64,000 nucleotides of DNA, from the NCBI GenBank assembly GCA_012517315.1, contig JAAYVE010000017.1, forward strand, positions 104,698 to 168,697. Reading direction: 5' to 3'. Made by a program: the position numbers and the translations under genes. The notes beneath the pieces were generated by a model, which did no database searches, was not told where the DNA came from, and was given only the letters and a program-made list of their open reading frames with translations. Positions 35,468 through 43,999 of the stretch are shown here, piece by piece. Numbering within the stretch: the stretch's first letter is position 1; every line of letters begins with the position of its first letter. Origin of the DNA: Deltaproteobacteria bacterium (lineage in GTDB: Bacteria; Desulfobacterota; Syntrophobacteria; Syntrophobacterales; Syntrophobacteraceae).

Positions 35468-36640
35468 ATGTGCTTGCTTTCACTGAAAGGTGCCGCCGCC
35501 TGTTGCGTGTTGCTGCTTCTCTGGGGTTGCGCGGGAAGACTTGCTTCCCCTCCCATGGGTAAAGATCTTTCCATGCCGAGAGTCTACAGGATGGGTGAGA
35601 TTGTAGAAACCCGCTCTGGGAGAGTCTTGACCCTGGACCAATTGATCCGGGAACTCTCCGGTGTGCAGATTGTGTACGTGGGAGAAACGCACGTCAGCGA
35701 GACGGATCATCGGGTACAGGAGGAGATATTGCGGCGACTGCACAGGGTCAATGCCACCCTGGCGTTGGGCATGGAAATGTTCACGAGGGAATCCCAGCCC
35801 ATTCTGGATCGGTTTGCCGCCGGGGCCACGGACGAGGAGACGCTGCTTCGGGAAGTCGACTGGAGCGGAACCTGGGGATATCCATTCAGCCTTTATCGAC
35901 CCATTTTGATGTTTGCTAGAGAGAAGTGCATCCCCATCCTCGGTCTCAACGCGCCCCGGGAACTGGTGCGCCGGATCGGGGCCGACGGTCTCCAGTCCCT
36001 CGGGCCGTCGGACCGTGAACGGCTTGCACAGGATTTCCATCAGGATGACCCCCAGCACCGTGAATATGTCCGCAGTCAGTATGCTCAGCACTTGACGGGA
36101 GGCATCGGCGGGTTCCAATCGTTTTTTGAGGCTCAGTTGGCCTGGGAGGAAACCATGGCGGAGACGTTGGCCCACCGGTTGCTCATGTCCATGGGCAAGG
36201 AGCAGATCGTGGTCCTGGTGGGCAAAGGACACGTCAGTCACGGAGTCGGATTGCCGAAACTTGTTCTCAAGAGGCTGATGCACACACACAAAATCGTGGT
36301 GCCCCTGCCTATAAACCATCGATCGGGCGTTGCGGATCCCCATGTCGCCGATTACGTATGGGTCACGGAAACGGGAACACACCCCCAGCGGGGCAGGTTG
36401 GGGATGATGGTTCGGGAAACGGCATCAGGTGAAGGTCTGGAAGTGGTTTCCGTGCTTCCTGGAAGTCCTTCGGAACGGGCGGGCTTGAAGAAGGGAGATG
36501 GTATCCTGGCCGTGGATGAGGTTCCCATGAGAGCGTTGGAGGACCTGCACAAAGCCGTTGTGCGGGCGGGAGACCGGTTTCGCATGACGGTCAAGAGAAA
36601 CGGGGAGGTCCTGTCGGTGACGATTGACGCATCACAGTGA
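35468..36640 (+). CDS. ChaN-family lipoprotein fused to a PDZ domain
   Basis: The protein starts with a lipoprotein signal (CLLSLKGAAACCVLLLLWGC), so it is probably lipid-anchored. Residues from about 50 to 280 match the ChaN/DUF399 fold: QIVYVGETHVSETDH, ALGMEMFTRESQPILDRF, and VVLVGKGHVSHGVGLP; the family's founding member binds haem. The last ~90 residues form a PDZ domain (VVSVLPGSPSERAGLKKGDG and VPMRALEDLHKAV). The total is 390 aa, so this is a two-domain form. ATG 35468 was preferred over a longer open frame because it gives the signal peptide and follows GGAGGAGAAAGG. The CAP-domain gene begins 19 bp downstream. The role could be surface haem or metal handling or a protease-like function; it is unproven. 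Confidence 0.83.
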   Translation: MCLLSLKGAAACCVLLLLWGCAGRLASPPMGKDLSMPRVYRMGEIVETRSGRVLTLDQLIRELSGVQIVYVGETHVSETDHRVQEEILRRLHRVNATLALGMEMFTRESQPILDRFAAGATDEETLLREVDWSGTWGYPFSLYRPILMFAREKCIPILGLNAPRELVRRIGADGLQSLGPSDRERLAQDFHQDDPQHREYVRSQYAQHLTGGIGGFQSFFEAQLAWEETMAETLAHRLLMSMGKEQIVVLVGKGHVSHGVGLPKLVLKRLMHTHKIVVPLPINHRSGVADPHVADYVWVTETGTHPQRGRLGMMVRETASGEGLEVVSVLPGSPSERAGLKKGDGILAVDEVPMRALEDLHKAVVRAGDRFRMTVKRNGEVLSVTIDASQ

Positions 36641-36659
36641 ATCCTCCATGGGTGAGAGA

Positions 36660-37148
36660 ATGGCAGGAAGCCGGCTGTATCTGCTGATCGTTATGATGGG
36701 ATTGGGGATTCTTCCCCTCTCATGGATTGCGGAACCGTCGTCGTATTCCTTCCAGTTCATGGAAGGCAAAGGGTCGATGGATTTGCCCGCTTCGGAGAAG
36801 GCCTGGAGGCTCTACGAACTTGCGAACAGGGAAAACAGACGGCTCAAGTGGGATGAGTGCCTGGCCGTCCAAGCCATGAAAAGGGCTCGCATGCTGTTAC
36901 AGGCGGGCACTTTCCAGCACAGGGACCCTTGGACCGGGGAGAATGAGGCGTGGCTGCTCGTGGAAGCGTGCCATCGCTGCAGCTATGCAGGTGAAAACCT
37001 CACGAAGGGCTACCAGTCGCCGGAGGAGACCCACAGGGCCCTCATGGAGAGCCCTGAACACAGGCGCAATATCCTGAATCCCCGATTTCAATTCCTTGGG
37101 GTTGGCTGCCACGATTACATTTGCGTCCAGCTCTTTGCGGGATATTGA
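36660..37148 (+). CDS. CAP/SCP-domain secreted or membrane-anchored protein
   Basis: This 162-residue protein has a hydrophobic N-terminus (LYLLIVMMGLGILPLSWIA) that is a signal peptide or anchor, then a CAP-superfamily domain. Domain features are ELANRENRRLKWDECLAVQA, YAGENLTKGYQSPEETHRAL, and SPEHRRNILNPRFQFLGVG, which contain the family's GEN and HRxNIL-like signatures. Three possible starts exist (TTG 36624, ATG 36648, ATG 36660); GGGTGAGAGA favours 36660. It lies 19 bp after the ChaN-PDZ gene, so the two probably share a transcript and an envelope location. The substrate or target is unknown. Confidence 0.78.
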   Translation: MAGSRLYLLIVMMGLGILPLSWIAEPSSYSFQFMEGKGSMDLPASEKAWRLYELANRENRRLKWDECLAVQAMKRARMLLQAGTFQHRDPWTGENEAWLLVEACHRCSYAGENLTKGYQSPEETHRALMESPEHRRNILNPRFQFLGVGCHDYICVQLFAGY

Positions 37149-37233
37149 AAAAAGCAGCCCTAAGTCAGTCTCCCCCATCTCAGAACCCCCTTAACGCGAC
37201 GAACCCCATGGAGGCCGCCGCTCTGGCGAGGAT

Positions 37234-37917
37234 TCACAATGCAGAGGCGGGGAAGGAGTCTCTCTCCGCGGGTTGGCTCATGGGGACGGACACAAGAGGC
37301 GATGTGGCTGCAGCACGGCTCAGCCTTGCCAGGGCGGAGATGAGCCTTCTGTCCAGGGTAAGGTCTTCGGGAAAGTAGGCCGTGATTTCCCTGTCCGTCA
37401 TCAGGAAACCGGTCCAGGGGGATCGTTCCCCGTCTGGTTCCATTTCGCTGAAGATCCGGATCACCTCTTCCACTGATGCCGCCACGTCCGTCTCTCTGAA
37501 GAGGGTCTTCGCCTTTTGCCCGTCGGCAGCCCACACGGTGAAACCTTCAAGCCCTACATCGGCCCTTGACATGCCGGCGCATTCGGAGAACGTGCACGGC
37601 TGCAGGCGATAGCAGCAGACGAGCCCCATGGAAAGTGACCGAGGGTGATCCAGTGAGAGTCTCAACAGATTGGTTTTCGCTCCCGCAACCTTGATGCGGT
37701 GACAGGTGGTCCGAGTGTCATCATAGGTTCCCTCGAAGTAGGTGGGCAGCCCATAGGGTTGCTGTTCGCAGGAGCGTTCCACCCGGCCCCACTTTCCCGA
37801 GGGGTGAATTCCCAGCGATCCTGAGAGGGCGAAGGATTCGTGGAGGTTGTCCTCCTCCATGCGGGTCATGATGAAGACGGACACCATGAATATGACGATG
37901 ATGGACAACAGGAGCAT
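37234..37917 (-). CDS. Uncharacterised membrane-anchored protein
   Basis: I do not recognise this 227-residue protein. It begins with one hydrophobic anchor (MLLLSIIVIFMVSVFIMT), followed by a soluble part with several Cys (RVERSCEQQPYGLP, MGLVCCYRLQPCTFSECAG) that could form disulfides if the domain is periplasmic. A strong ribosome site (GAGGAAAGG, 6 bp before ATG) supports the start. It is the last gene of a minus-strand group with the zinc-ribbon and SPFH genes, after a 224 bp gap, so co-transcription is plausible but not certain. It converges with the CAP gene, 85 bp away. Confidence 0.6.
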   Translation of the reverse strand: MLLLSIIVIFMVSVFIMTRMEEDNLHESFALSGSLGIHPSGKWGRVERSCEQQPYGLPTYFEGTYDDTRTTCHRIKVAGAKTNLLRLSLDHPRSLSMGLVCCYRLQPCTFSECAGMSRADVGLEGFTVWAADGQKAKTLFRETDVAASVEEVIRIFSEMEPDGERSPWTGFLMTDREITAYFPEDLTLDRRLISALARLSRAAATSPLVSVPMSQPAERDSFPASAL

Positions 37918-38141
37918 AGCCGGCCTTTCCTCTGCAGTTGTTCGTGCCTGACCATCCGATTCTCAACTCGTCTCCGGTTCTTGTAGTCAATAATCGGGCC
38001 AAAGCATCTGCAGTGGGCGTTGACGGCTTTCCGCTCCCTTTTCCACGAATCTCTCCAGCTTCTCCCGCGAACAGAAAACGGCATGGGAAAGACACAATTT
38101 GTCAAGGAGGGACAAGAGTTGTTCTTCAGGATGTGGCATCG

Positions 38142-39392
38142 TCAGAGGGATCGGCCGAACCGGAGGGCAGAAACGGGAATACTGAAACCCAGCCGTGGCT
38201 GAATGATTTCCAGGGGTTTTCGGAGAAAAGGCACCAAGACGACGCGCCTTTTCCTCCCAACGGGCGCGGCGTGTTTCATGCGGGGGAAGACGGCCTCCCT
38301 GGCTGGGCTGAGGTCTGCCAGGAGGATGGGCAGGCATTCCAGTGCTTCTCCCGGGGGGAGGCAGCAGGGGTGGATTTCTCCGGATACAGGCCAATCCTCT
38401 TCGTGCTCCGCAAGCTGAGCGACGGTCATCTGGCGGCTCACTCGCAGAAAAAGATGCGGATGCAGCTTGAAAGCGGGAACCCAGAAGGCGAAGGGCGCAG
38501 TCTCCACGCTGTACAGGGGTATTCGGGGAAGGCCGGTAAAGCGGATAAAGTCCGCCACGCTGTTCAGGGATAGACCCTCAAACTCCACTTCCATCCGCCA
38601 GAAGGGAAGCCAGAGATGAGCCTCCTCTTCCGATTCCACGACACCGGTCTGTACCCTCTCAAAGCCCCCGGTCCCTGGTTCCCATGCGCACTGACAGGAT
38701 GTGCACAGGAGAACGGCGCTGTCCTTATGGGCCTCCAGGTCGCGGCCGCATTCAGGGCATAGGGCCGCCAGGAAACGCAGCGTGTCTCTTGGGACTTCCT
38801 GGAGGGAACTCAGCGACTCCAAGGAGACGCCATCGACCGGCAGGAACCTATCCATCAGAGCGTCCCATAGGCCGTCGCCGTTGAAAAAAAACGGGGTGTG
38901 AATCAGGGTCACGGTCTCACCAATGAATGCATGTCCGTGCAGAGGGAGCTCGGCCCTTAAGGGGGTTGCGGAAAGCCCGTGACCGATGCGTCCCAGAAAG
39001 GCTTGGAGATCCAGGGATGGCATGATGAAGCGGCCGGGTGTATCCGAAGCGAGAAATCGGAGTCTCATGGCCTGAGGTCTCAGTCCCAGGGAATAGGGAA
39101 GCCCTTTGAGGGGATAGCCGGCAACGGAGGTGTCTACGACGCGATGCAGGACCTGAAAGCCCTTCCTGAGATAACTGACGCCTCGGAATCTCCAATAAGG
39201 CATGTACAGGGGAAGTCCGTCCTTGGGTATTGTCTTTGGAGGGATGTAGCATTGGAAAGGCGTTTGTGAGGGAAGGTAAAGCCTGACCCGGCAGTAGAGG
39301 CAAGAAAAGAGCCGGTCCGTTTCGTGCAAAATCGCCTCTGCACCGCACTGGGGACATTGCAGCTGGATCTGTAGGTTAGAGCCGTTCGCCAC
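38142..39392 (-). CDS. Zinc-ribbon protein of unknown function, partner of the SPFH protein
   Basis: This 416-residue protein has an N-terminal zinc ribbon (Cys13, 16, 31, 34 in CPQCGAEAILHETD and CLYC) and a second ribbon near the middle (CPECGRDLEAHKD, CTSCQCAW). Between and after them are long segments rich in hydrophobic strands (LPLYMPYWRFRGVSYLRKG, AHLWLPFWRMEVEFEGLSL) that look like repeated domains, but I cannot name them. Its ATG overlaps the end of the upstream SPFH gene by 17 bp, which implies co-expression. In Bacillus the YdjI-type SPFH protein is also encoded next to a zinc-ribbon protein (YdjG) in a membrane-stress operon; equivalence here is inference. Confidence 0.6.
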   Translation of the reverse strand: MANGSNLQIQLQCPQCGAEAILHETDRLFSCLYCRVRLYLPSQTPFQCYIPPKTIPKDGLPLYMPYWRFRGVSYLRKGFQVLHRVVDTSVAGYPLKGLPYSLGLRPQAMRLRFLASDTPGRFIMPSLDLQAFLGRIGHGLSATPLRAELPLHGHAFIGETVTLIHTPFFFNGDGLWDALMDRFLPVDGVSLESLSSLQEVPRDTLRFLAALCPECGRDLEAHKDSAVLLCTSCQCAWEPGTGGFERVQTGVVESEEEAHLWLPFWRMEVEFEGLSLNSVADFIRFTGLPRIPLYSVETAPFAFWVPAFKLHPHLFLRVSRQMTVAQLAEHEEDWPVSGEIHPCCLPPGEALECLPILLADLSPAREAVFPRMKHAAPVGRKRRVVLVPFLRKPLEIIQPRLGFSIPVSALRFGRSL

Positions 39393-40500
39393 AGTGGTTG
39401 CAGAAGCTGGCTTGAGGGAGGTTTTCGCTGCCGCAGTGAGAGCATTTCTTCCGGGCAGGGGTCTTGTCCGCCGGTAAGCCGCAGCGGGAACAGAATCGCG
39501 CAGCGGGGGGCAGGTTTTTTCCGCACCCGGCGCATTTCGAGGAAACCATCAGTTGATGACCGCACTGAGGGCAGAAGCGCGCATCCCCCGGAACCGACCG
39601 TCCGCAATCGGGGCATTGCAGCGACGGGAGGGTTGATGGCGTTGTTCCGTCCCCGAATTTCGCCATTTGCTGAATGAGGCCGGGCATCATCAGTCCGACG
39701 CCCAGGCCGAGTCCCTCCGATGCGCCGCCTCCCGTTTCGGCCATTTTTTCCAGGGCGTTGGCCGCCTTGAGCTGCAGCAACCGGTTCAGGTCCTGGAAGA
39801 GGCCGAGCTTGCTCCGGTCATCGATGGCTTTTTGTACATCTGCGGGAGGGGTGATGGTGTTGATGTAAAGATGTGTCAATCCCAGTCCAAAATGGGCGAG
39901 ATCCTCCTGGACTTTTGTCCGTAGCCCTTCCGCCCACGGTTCGTACTGACCGGGGAGGTCCAGGACCGACCGGAGTCGTTCTCCCATGTAATCGTTGAGC
40001 CTGGACACTATGACCTGGCTGAGGTATTCCTCAATATTTCCCGCAGTGAACTGGCCAAGTGTTCCCACCAGGGAGTTGATGAAGAGGAGGGGTTGTACGA
40101 CCTGCACGTTGAAGATGCCGTGGGCCCTCAAACGGATGAGCCCCAGTTCTGAATCCTTGAATGCAACGGGATCCCGGGTTCCCCACTTGAGATTGGTGAA
40201 AACCTTCGTGTTGACGAAGTAAACCTCCGCTCGCAGCGGGCTCGTGAACGCCCACGGGACACTGAGGATTTTATTGAGGATGGGAATGTTCGCGGTTTTG
40301 AGAGTGTGCCTTCCTGGAAGAAAAGGATGGAGGGCCTTGCCCTGGTAGAAGAGTACGGCGACCTGGCTCTCCCGCACGGTCAACTGGGCCCCGTACTTGA
40401 TTTCTCCGGAACCCTCTTCGGGGATGCGGTGAAGCATCTCCTGTCCCGTGGGATCGAACCATTCGATTATTTCAAGGAATATGACATTATTGCTGCCCAT
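39376..40500 (-). CDS. SPFH/YdjI-like protein with three C-terminal zinc ribbons
   Basis: The first ~250 residues match the SPFH/band-7 family form called YdjI or virion-core-like (NNVIFLEIIEWFDPTGQEML, GAQLTVRESQVAVLFYQG, FAAHGIFNVQVV-like region, ITPPADVQKAIDDRSKLG). The C-terminus carries three zinc ribbons: CPDCGRSVPGDARFCPQCG, CAGCGKNLPPAARFCSRCG, CSHCGSENLPQASFCNHCG. Length is 374 aa from ATG 40500, chosen because the protein then begins MGSNNVIF as in the family, and GGAGAGG lies just upstream; ATG 40536 is possible. Such proteins anchor PspA/phage-shock-type complexes at membranes in Bacillus. No pspA gene is in the window. Confidence 0.82.
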   Translation of the reverse strand: MGSNNVIFLEIIEWFDPTGQEMLHRIPEEGSGEIKYGAQLTVRESQVAVLFYQGKALHPFLPGRHTLKTANIPILNKILSVPWAFTSPLRAEVYFVNTKVFTNLKWGTRDPVAFKDSELGLIRLRAHGIFNVQVVQPLLFINSLVGTLGQFTAGNIEEYLSQVIVSRLNDYMGERLRSVLDLPGQYEPWAEGLRTKVQEDLAHFGLGLTHLYINTITPPADVQKAIDDRSKLGLFQDLNRLLQLKAANALEKMAETGGGASEGLGLGVGLMMPGLIQQMAKFGDGTTPSTLPSLQCPDCGRSVPGDARFCPQCGHQLMVSSKCAGCGKNLPPAARFCSRCGLPADKTPARKKCSHCGSENLPQASFCNHCGERL

Positions 40501-40607
40501 GGGCCTCTCCATCAGTTGTGGGGTGTTCAACCCCATAAACGTCAGGATGGCCTTTTTACTTGAACACCTTTACACGGATTCGGCCGTAGGTGCCGTTCCC
40601 CTCTGCC

Positions 40608-41030
40608 TCACGGCTTCTCCGCCATCCCTTCCACGAAACTGCGCATCCGTTCTTCCTCCAGGAGCTTTCGTTCATGGGCCTGGTCGATCTTCTCCTGCAG
40701 GTCCCTGATGGTGATGGGTTTCATGGCATAGTCGAACGCACCGAGGCTGATCCCGTCCATGGCGGAATCCACGGTCCCATGACCGGTAAGGATGATCACC
40801 TGAATTTCGGGACGCTTCTTTTTTATTTCCCGAAGAGTCTCGATCCCCCCCAGTCCCGGCATCTTCAGGTCCAGAAGCACCACATCGAAGGGATTTTCGC
40901 CGATCATCCGAAGGGCTGTCAGTCCGTTTTCCGCCGTTGCCGTTGTGTAGCCCCTCCGGGTGAGCAGTTTGGAGAGGTTGACGGCAAAGGGTTCCTCATC
41001 ATCGACCACAAGGACGTTGATGTTTTTCAT
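40608..41030 (-). CDS. Single-domain response regulator
   Basis: This CheY-like receiver has 140 aa and no output domain. Its phosphorylation site is Asp54 (FDVVLLDLKMPG), with acidic residues Asp10/Asp11, Thr in ILTGHGT and Lys in DYAMKPI. A short C-terminal helix (ERKLLEEERMRSFVEGM) follows. Start 41030 gives a standard N-terminus; it overlaps the histidine kinase gene by 32 bp, so the two are coupled. Single-domain regulators can relay phosphate to another protein. The following SPFH gene begins 107 bp downstream on the same strand. Confidence 0.87.
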   Translation of the reverse strand: MKNINVLVVDDEEPFAVNLSKLLTRRGYTTATAENGLTALRMIGENPFDVVLLDLKMPGLGGIETLREIKKKRPEIQVIILTGHGTVDSAMDGISLGAFDYAMKPITIRDLQEKIDQAHERKLLEEERMRSFVEGMAEKP

Positions 41031-42804
41031 CTGTATCATCCATTCCAATGGGTTGTGCGTGGTCATCGATTCCTGGAGGCGACTCCAGCGGCAGAAAGAC
41101 CCTGAACTCCGATCCTTCTCCCACTGTGCTGCGCACTGTGATGTCCCCCCCCAGTTCCTTCACGATACTGAAGGTGATGGAGAGTCCCAGACCGGTCCCT
41201 TTTCCCGATGGCTTGGTGGAAAAGAAGGGGTCGAAGATCCTGTCAAGATTTTCGGAGGGGATTCCGACACCTGTGTCCGCCACGGTGATTTCCACCCCGT
41301 TCCTTTTGGAATCCCACCTGGTGATGACATGGATGATGCCGTGTCTCTTCCCCTCGTGGGCATCCAAGGCGTTGGCGATGAGGTTGACCAAGACCTGGTC
41401 CAGCTGGAAGCGATTGGAATGAAAGGGGGGAAGGCGCTCGTCGAGATCCGTCTCAAGGGAGACTCCCGTTGTCCCCGCCCACCGTTTCATGAGGGCCACC
41501 GTCTCACTGACACTCCCGTTGATGTCGAAGGTTTGCTTGGCGGATTTGCTGCGGCGCGAGTAGGTCAGCAGGCCTTGAGTGATGGAAGCGCAGCGTTCCA
41601 CCTGGCTGTCCACCCGTGCCAGGGACTCCAGTAGTTCCTTCTTGAAGCCCTCATCCAGCCCTTTCATTTCCTCCCCCAGGTCGCGGATGATTTCGTTCTC
41701 CGTCATGATCACCGCCAAGGGATTGTTGATTTCGTGGGCCACCCCGGCGGCGAGTTGCCCGATGGATGCGAGCTTGCTCGCGTGGAGCAGTTGTCGGTTG
41801 AGTTCCTGCGCTTCCTGGTCCCTGATTCGAATCACTTTGATCATGTAACGCGTTGTCACGATGGAAACGATGAGGATGGCAAAGAGACTCACATGGAGAA
41901 ACACCAGTGTCCAGAAGTTGGCATGGTTCAAGTCCCTGAAGACCTCGTCATAATCTTGCTTGACCACGAGGAGCCAATGGGGTTCCTTCAGCCATGAATA
42001 AGCCATGATCTGGCGGACGGGAGGAGGGGAAGCGGGAAGGGTTTCCGGTTCGATGATGCGGATGCCGCTGTCGTTTTGGAAATGCTCCATAGAGATGGAA
42101 GCCTTGTCCATCACTTTGGCACCGAACCTGGAGTTGGTCTGATAAACCCCCTGCCGGTTCAAAAGGAAGACCTCACCGCTGCGACCCAGCTTCATGCTCT
42201 CCACCAGGCTGTTGAGTGCCTCAGTGTAGACCGTCGCTCGAAAAATCCATTTCTTTCCGTCTTCCCGCCTCAAAACAGCGATGATGAAGTGGGGCACTTT
42301 CCGGTAACCCAGGAACATGTCGCTCACGTAGATGCCCTTTTCCATCAACCCCCTGAACCAGAACGTCACCGAGTAGTCGTTGGGCATCAGATCGTAGGGA
42401 CCCACGTAGGAAAGGTGAAACCCCCGTTCACTGATGACCCCCAGGTCTTCGAAATAAAGATTCCGTTGATTGATGGCGGCGAAAACCGCTTCCAGGTTCT
42501 CCTGATTCCGAAGGTATTCCAGGGAATGGGTGGCCCCGAGAAGCTCCAGGTCCCGAGTTCGCTCGCCGATGAAAAGTTCGACGATTCTCCGGTTGTATTC
42601 GACCTTTCGTTGGAAGTAGTCTACCATCCGCTCATTGGAGAAACTCGCATATTTCAGGTAGATGATCCATCCGACCAGGAGGAGGGGAAGGGCAGAGCAC
42701 ACGAGAGTGAGGGTCACGAACCTGCGGTAGAGTCCTCCGTAGGCTTTCCCGAGCAGTTCGTCAGAGCCCGTGCTGGAAACACTCTCCGTTGGGGACCTGT
42801 TCAT
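40999..42804 (-). CDS. Membrane sensor histidine kinase with periplasmic Cache-like domain
   Basis: The protein has 601 residues. It has an N-terminal membrane helix (VTLTLVCSALPLLLVGWIIYL), a ~260-residue extracytoplasmic sensory region resembling double Cache domains (RDLELLGATHSLEYLRN, GRSGEVFLLNRQGVYQT), and a second helix (FWTLVFLHVSLFAILIVSIV). A HisKA domain with His357 (AAGVAHEINNPLAVI) and an ATPase domain (ANALDAHEG, ADTGVGIPSE, GKGTGLGLSI) follow. The ligand is unknown. Its 3' end overlaps the receiver gene by 32 bp. The 84 bp upstream gap separates it from hisF on the same strand, so hisF and the pair might be co-transcribed. Confidence 0.9.
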   Translation of the reverse strand: MNRSPTESVSSTGSDELLGKAYGGLYRRFVTLTLVCSALPLLLVGWIIYLKYASFSNERMVDYFQRKVEYNRRIVELFIGERTRDLELLGATHSLEYLRNQENLEAVFAAINQRNLYFEDLGVISERGFHLSYVGPYDLMPNDYSVTFWFRGLMEKGIYVSDMFLGYRKVPHFIIAVLRREDGKKWIFRATVYTEALNSLVESMKLGRSGEVFLLNRQGVYQTNSRFGAKVMDKASISMEHFQNDSGIRIIEPETLPASPPPVRQIMAYSWLKEPHWLLVVKQDYDEVFRDLNHANFWTLVFLHVSLFAILIVSIVTTRYMIKVIRIRDQEAQELNRQLLHASKLASIGQLAAGVAHEINNPLAVIMTENEIIRDLGEEMKGLDEGFKKELLESLARVDSQVERCASITQGLLTYSRRSKSAKQTFDINGSVSETVALMKRWAGTTGVSLETDLDERLPPFHSNRFQLDQVLVNLIANALDAHEGKRHGIIHVITRWDSKRNGVEITVADTGVGIPSENLDRIFDPFFSTKPSGKGTGLGLSITFSIVKELGGDITVRSTVGEGSEFRVFLPLESPPGIDDHAQPIGMDDTDEKHQRPCGR

Positions 42805-42888
42805 GGGGCCATCCTGAATCCTGTGTGAGGCGAAGATGGATCATGATACCTGGACAGTTTAGGGGTATCAAGCTCGTAGGGGAAGGCA

Positions 42889-43647
42889 CTAGAGGGCGAC
42901 GGCCAGTCCCTTTTCCCTCAAATAGGCCTTCACCTGGCGGATGCTCAAGATCCGGTAATGAAAAACGGAAGCCGCCAGCAGTATGGTTGCACCACCCTCC
43001 GTCGCGGCCTCGTAAAAATCTTCAAGCTTGCCGGCCCCGCCGGAGGCAACCACCGGGATGCCAACGGCCGAGGATATGGCCCGGGTGAAGGCGATGTCGT
43101 AGCCCGCCTGTGTTCCGTCACCATCCATGCTGGTGGGCAGAAGCACGCTTGCACCGAGGGATTCGCACCGCCTGGCCCACTCCACGGCATCTTTCCCCAC
43201 CGGACGGGTTCCCCCGGAGACCACCAACTCAAAGCCGGAGGGCATCGATGGGTTGCGGCGGGCATCGATGGCCACCGTAACGCGCCCGGAACCGAACTCT
43301 TTGACGATTTCCCCGATGAGTTCCGGCCTCTTGACTGCAGCGCTGTTGATGGAAATCTTGTGGGCTCCGGCTTCCAAGAGCATCGCCACGTCTTCCAGAG
43401 TGGAAATGCCCCCTCCGACGGTGAGGGGAATATCGATGACGGAAGAGACGGCCCTTACCCAGTCCAGTCGTGTTTTGCGGTTCTCAAGGGTTGCTGCGAT
43501 GTCGAGCATGGCCAGTTCATCGGCCCCTTCCTCCTGGTACAGCCTGGCGTTTTCCACCGGGTCTCCCGCATCCTTGAGATCCACGAAGTGCACCCCTTTC
43601 ACCACGCGACCCTCTTTCATGTCCAGGCAGGGCATGATATGAACCAT
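42889..43647 (-). CDS. hisF: Imidazole glycerol phosphate synthase cyclase subunit
   Basis: HisF is the TIM-barrel cyclase that forms imidazole glycerol phosphate and AICAR in histidine synthesis, with HisH. Family marks are present: MPCLDMKEGRVVKG with the first catalytic Asp, DIPLTVGGGISTLED, HKISINSAAVKRPELI, VTVAIDARRN with the second Asp, PTSMDGDGTQAGYD, and IPVVASGGAGKLEDFYEA. Length (252 aa) is standard. GAGGAG precedes the ATG at a good distance. No hisH or other his gene is adjacent, so it may be a scattered his gene, or its partner lies elsewhere. The LLPTSM segment replaces the more usual ILLTSM. Confidence 0.9.
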   Translation of the reverse strand: MVHIMPCLDMKEGRVVKGVHFVDLKDAGDPVENARLYQEEGADELAMLDIAATLENRKTRLDWVRAVSSVIDIPLTVGGGISTLEDVAMLLEAGAHKISINSAAVKRPELIGEIVKEFGSGRVTVAIDARRNPSMPSGFELVVSGGTRPVGKDAVEWARRCESLGASVLLPTSMDGDGTQAGYDIAFTRAISSAVGIPVVASGGAGKLEDFYEAATEGGATILLAASVFHYRILSIRQVKAYLREKGLAVAL

Positions 43648-43999
43648 GGCGTTCTCCTCTTCCTTGTCAGTCTAAAAAATTGTCTGTTCCCGAATAGCTG
43701 TCGAGGGCTTCGGGAAAGTCGTTTCCCCCGGTCCCTCACGTCGCCTATTGGCCTCTTGGGTCAAGTCCTCACGTGAGGAACGGATTTGTTACAATAGCTA
43801 ACCTACCACAAGAGGGCTCACGGAGCGTATGTTTTATCCGGCCCTGCAGTGCGTTCTGCCCTATTTGGCCGGAATTGGTTCCTCTTGACGGATCTGGGGC
43901 ACGGTTGCAGCTTTCTTGGAGCAACCGTAGATGATGAGCTGTTGAAAGATGGGAGAATCGAACGAGGGATCCCCATGCGATCCGAAAAAAGGTTTTGGG
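43648..43999 (+). other. Divergent intergenic region between hisF and the flavin-binding gene
   Basis: This 352 bp region has no convincing gene. It contains a perfect 14 bp palindrome and a TACAAT box (43766-43795, listed separately) directed to the right. Otherwise I see nothing clear. Confidence 0.4.
43766..43795 (+). promoter_or_regulatory. Palindromic operator overlapping the -35 position of a TACAAT promoter
   Basis: TCCTCACGTGAGGA (43766-43779) is a perfect 14 bp palindrome. Ten bases later is TACAAT (43790-43795), a good -10 element. The palindrome covers the -35 position, and no TTGACA-like -35 is present, as expected for an activator- or repressor-controlled promoter. The gene at 44000 is about 200 bp downstream. 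Confidence 0.45.
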
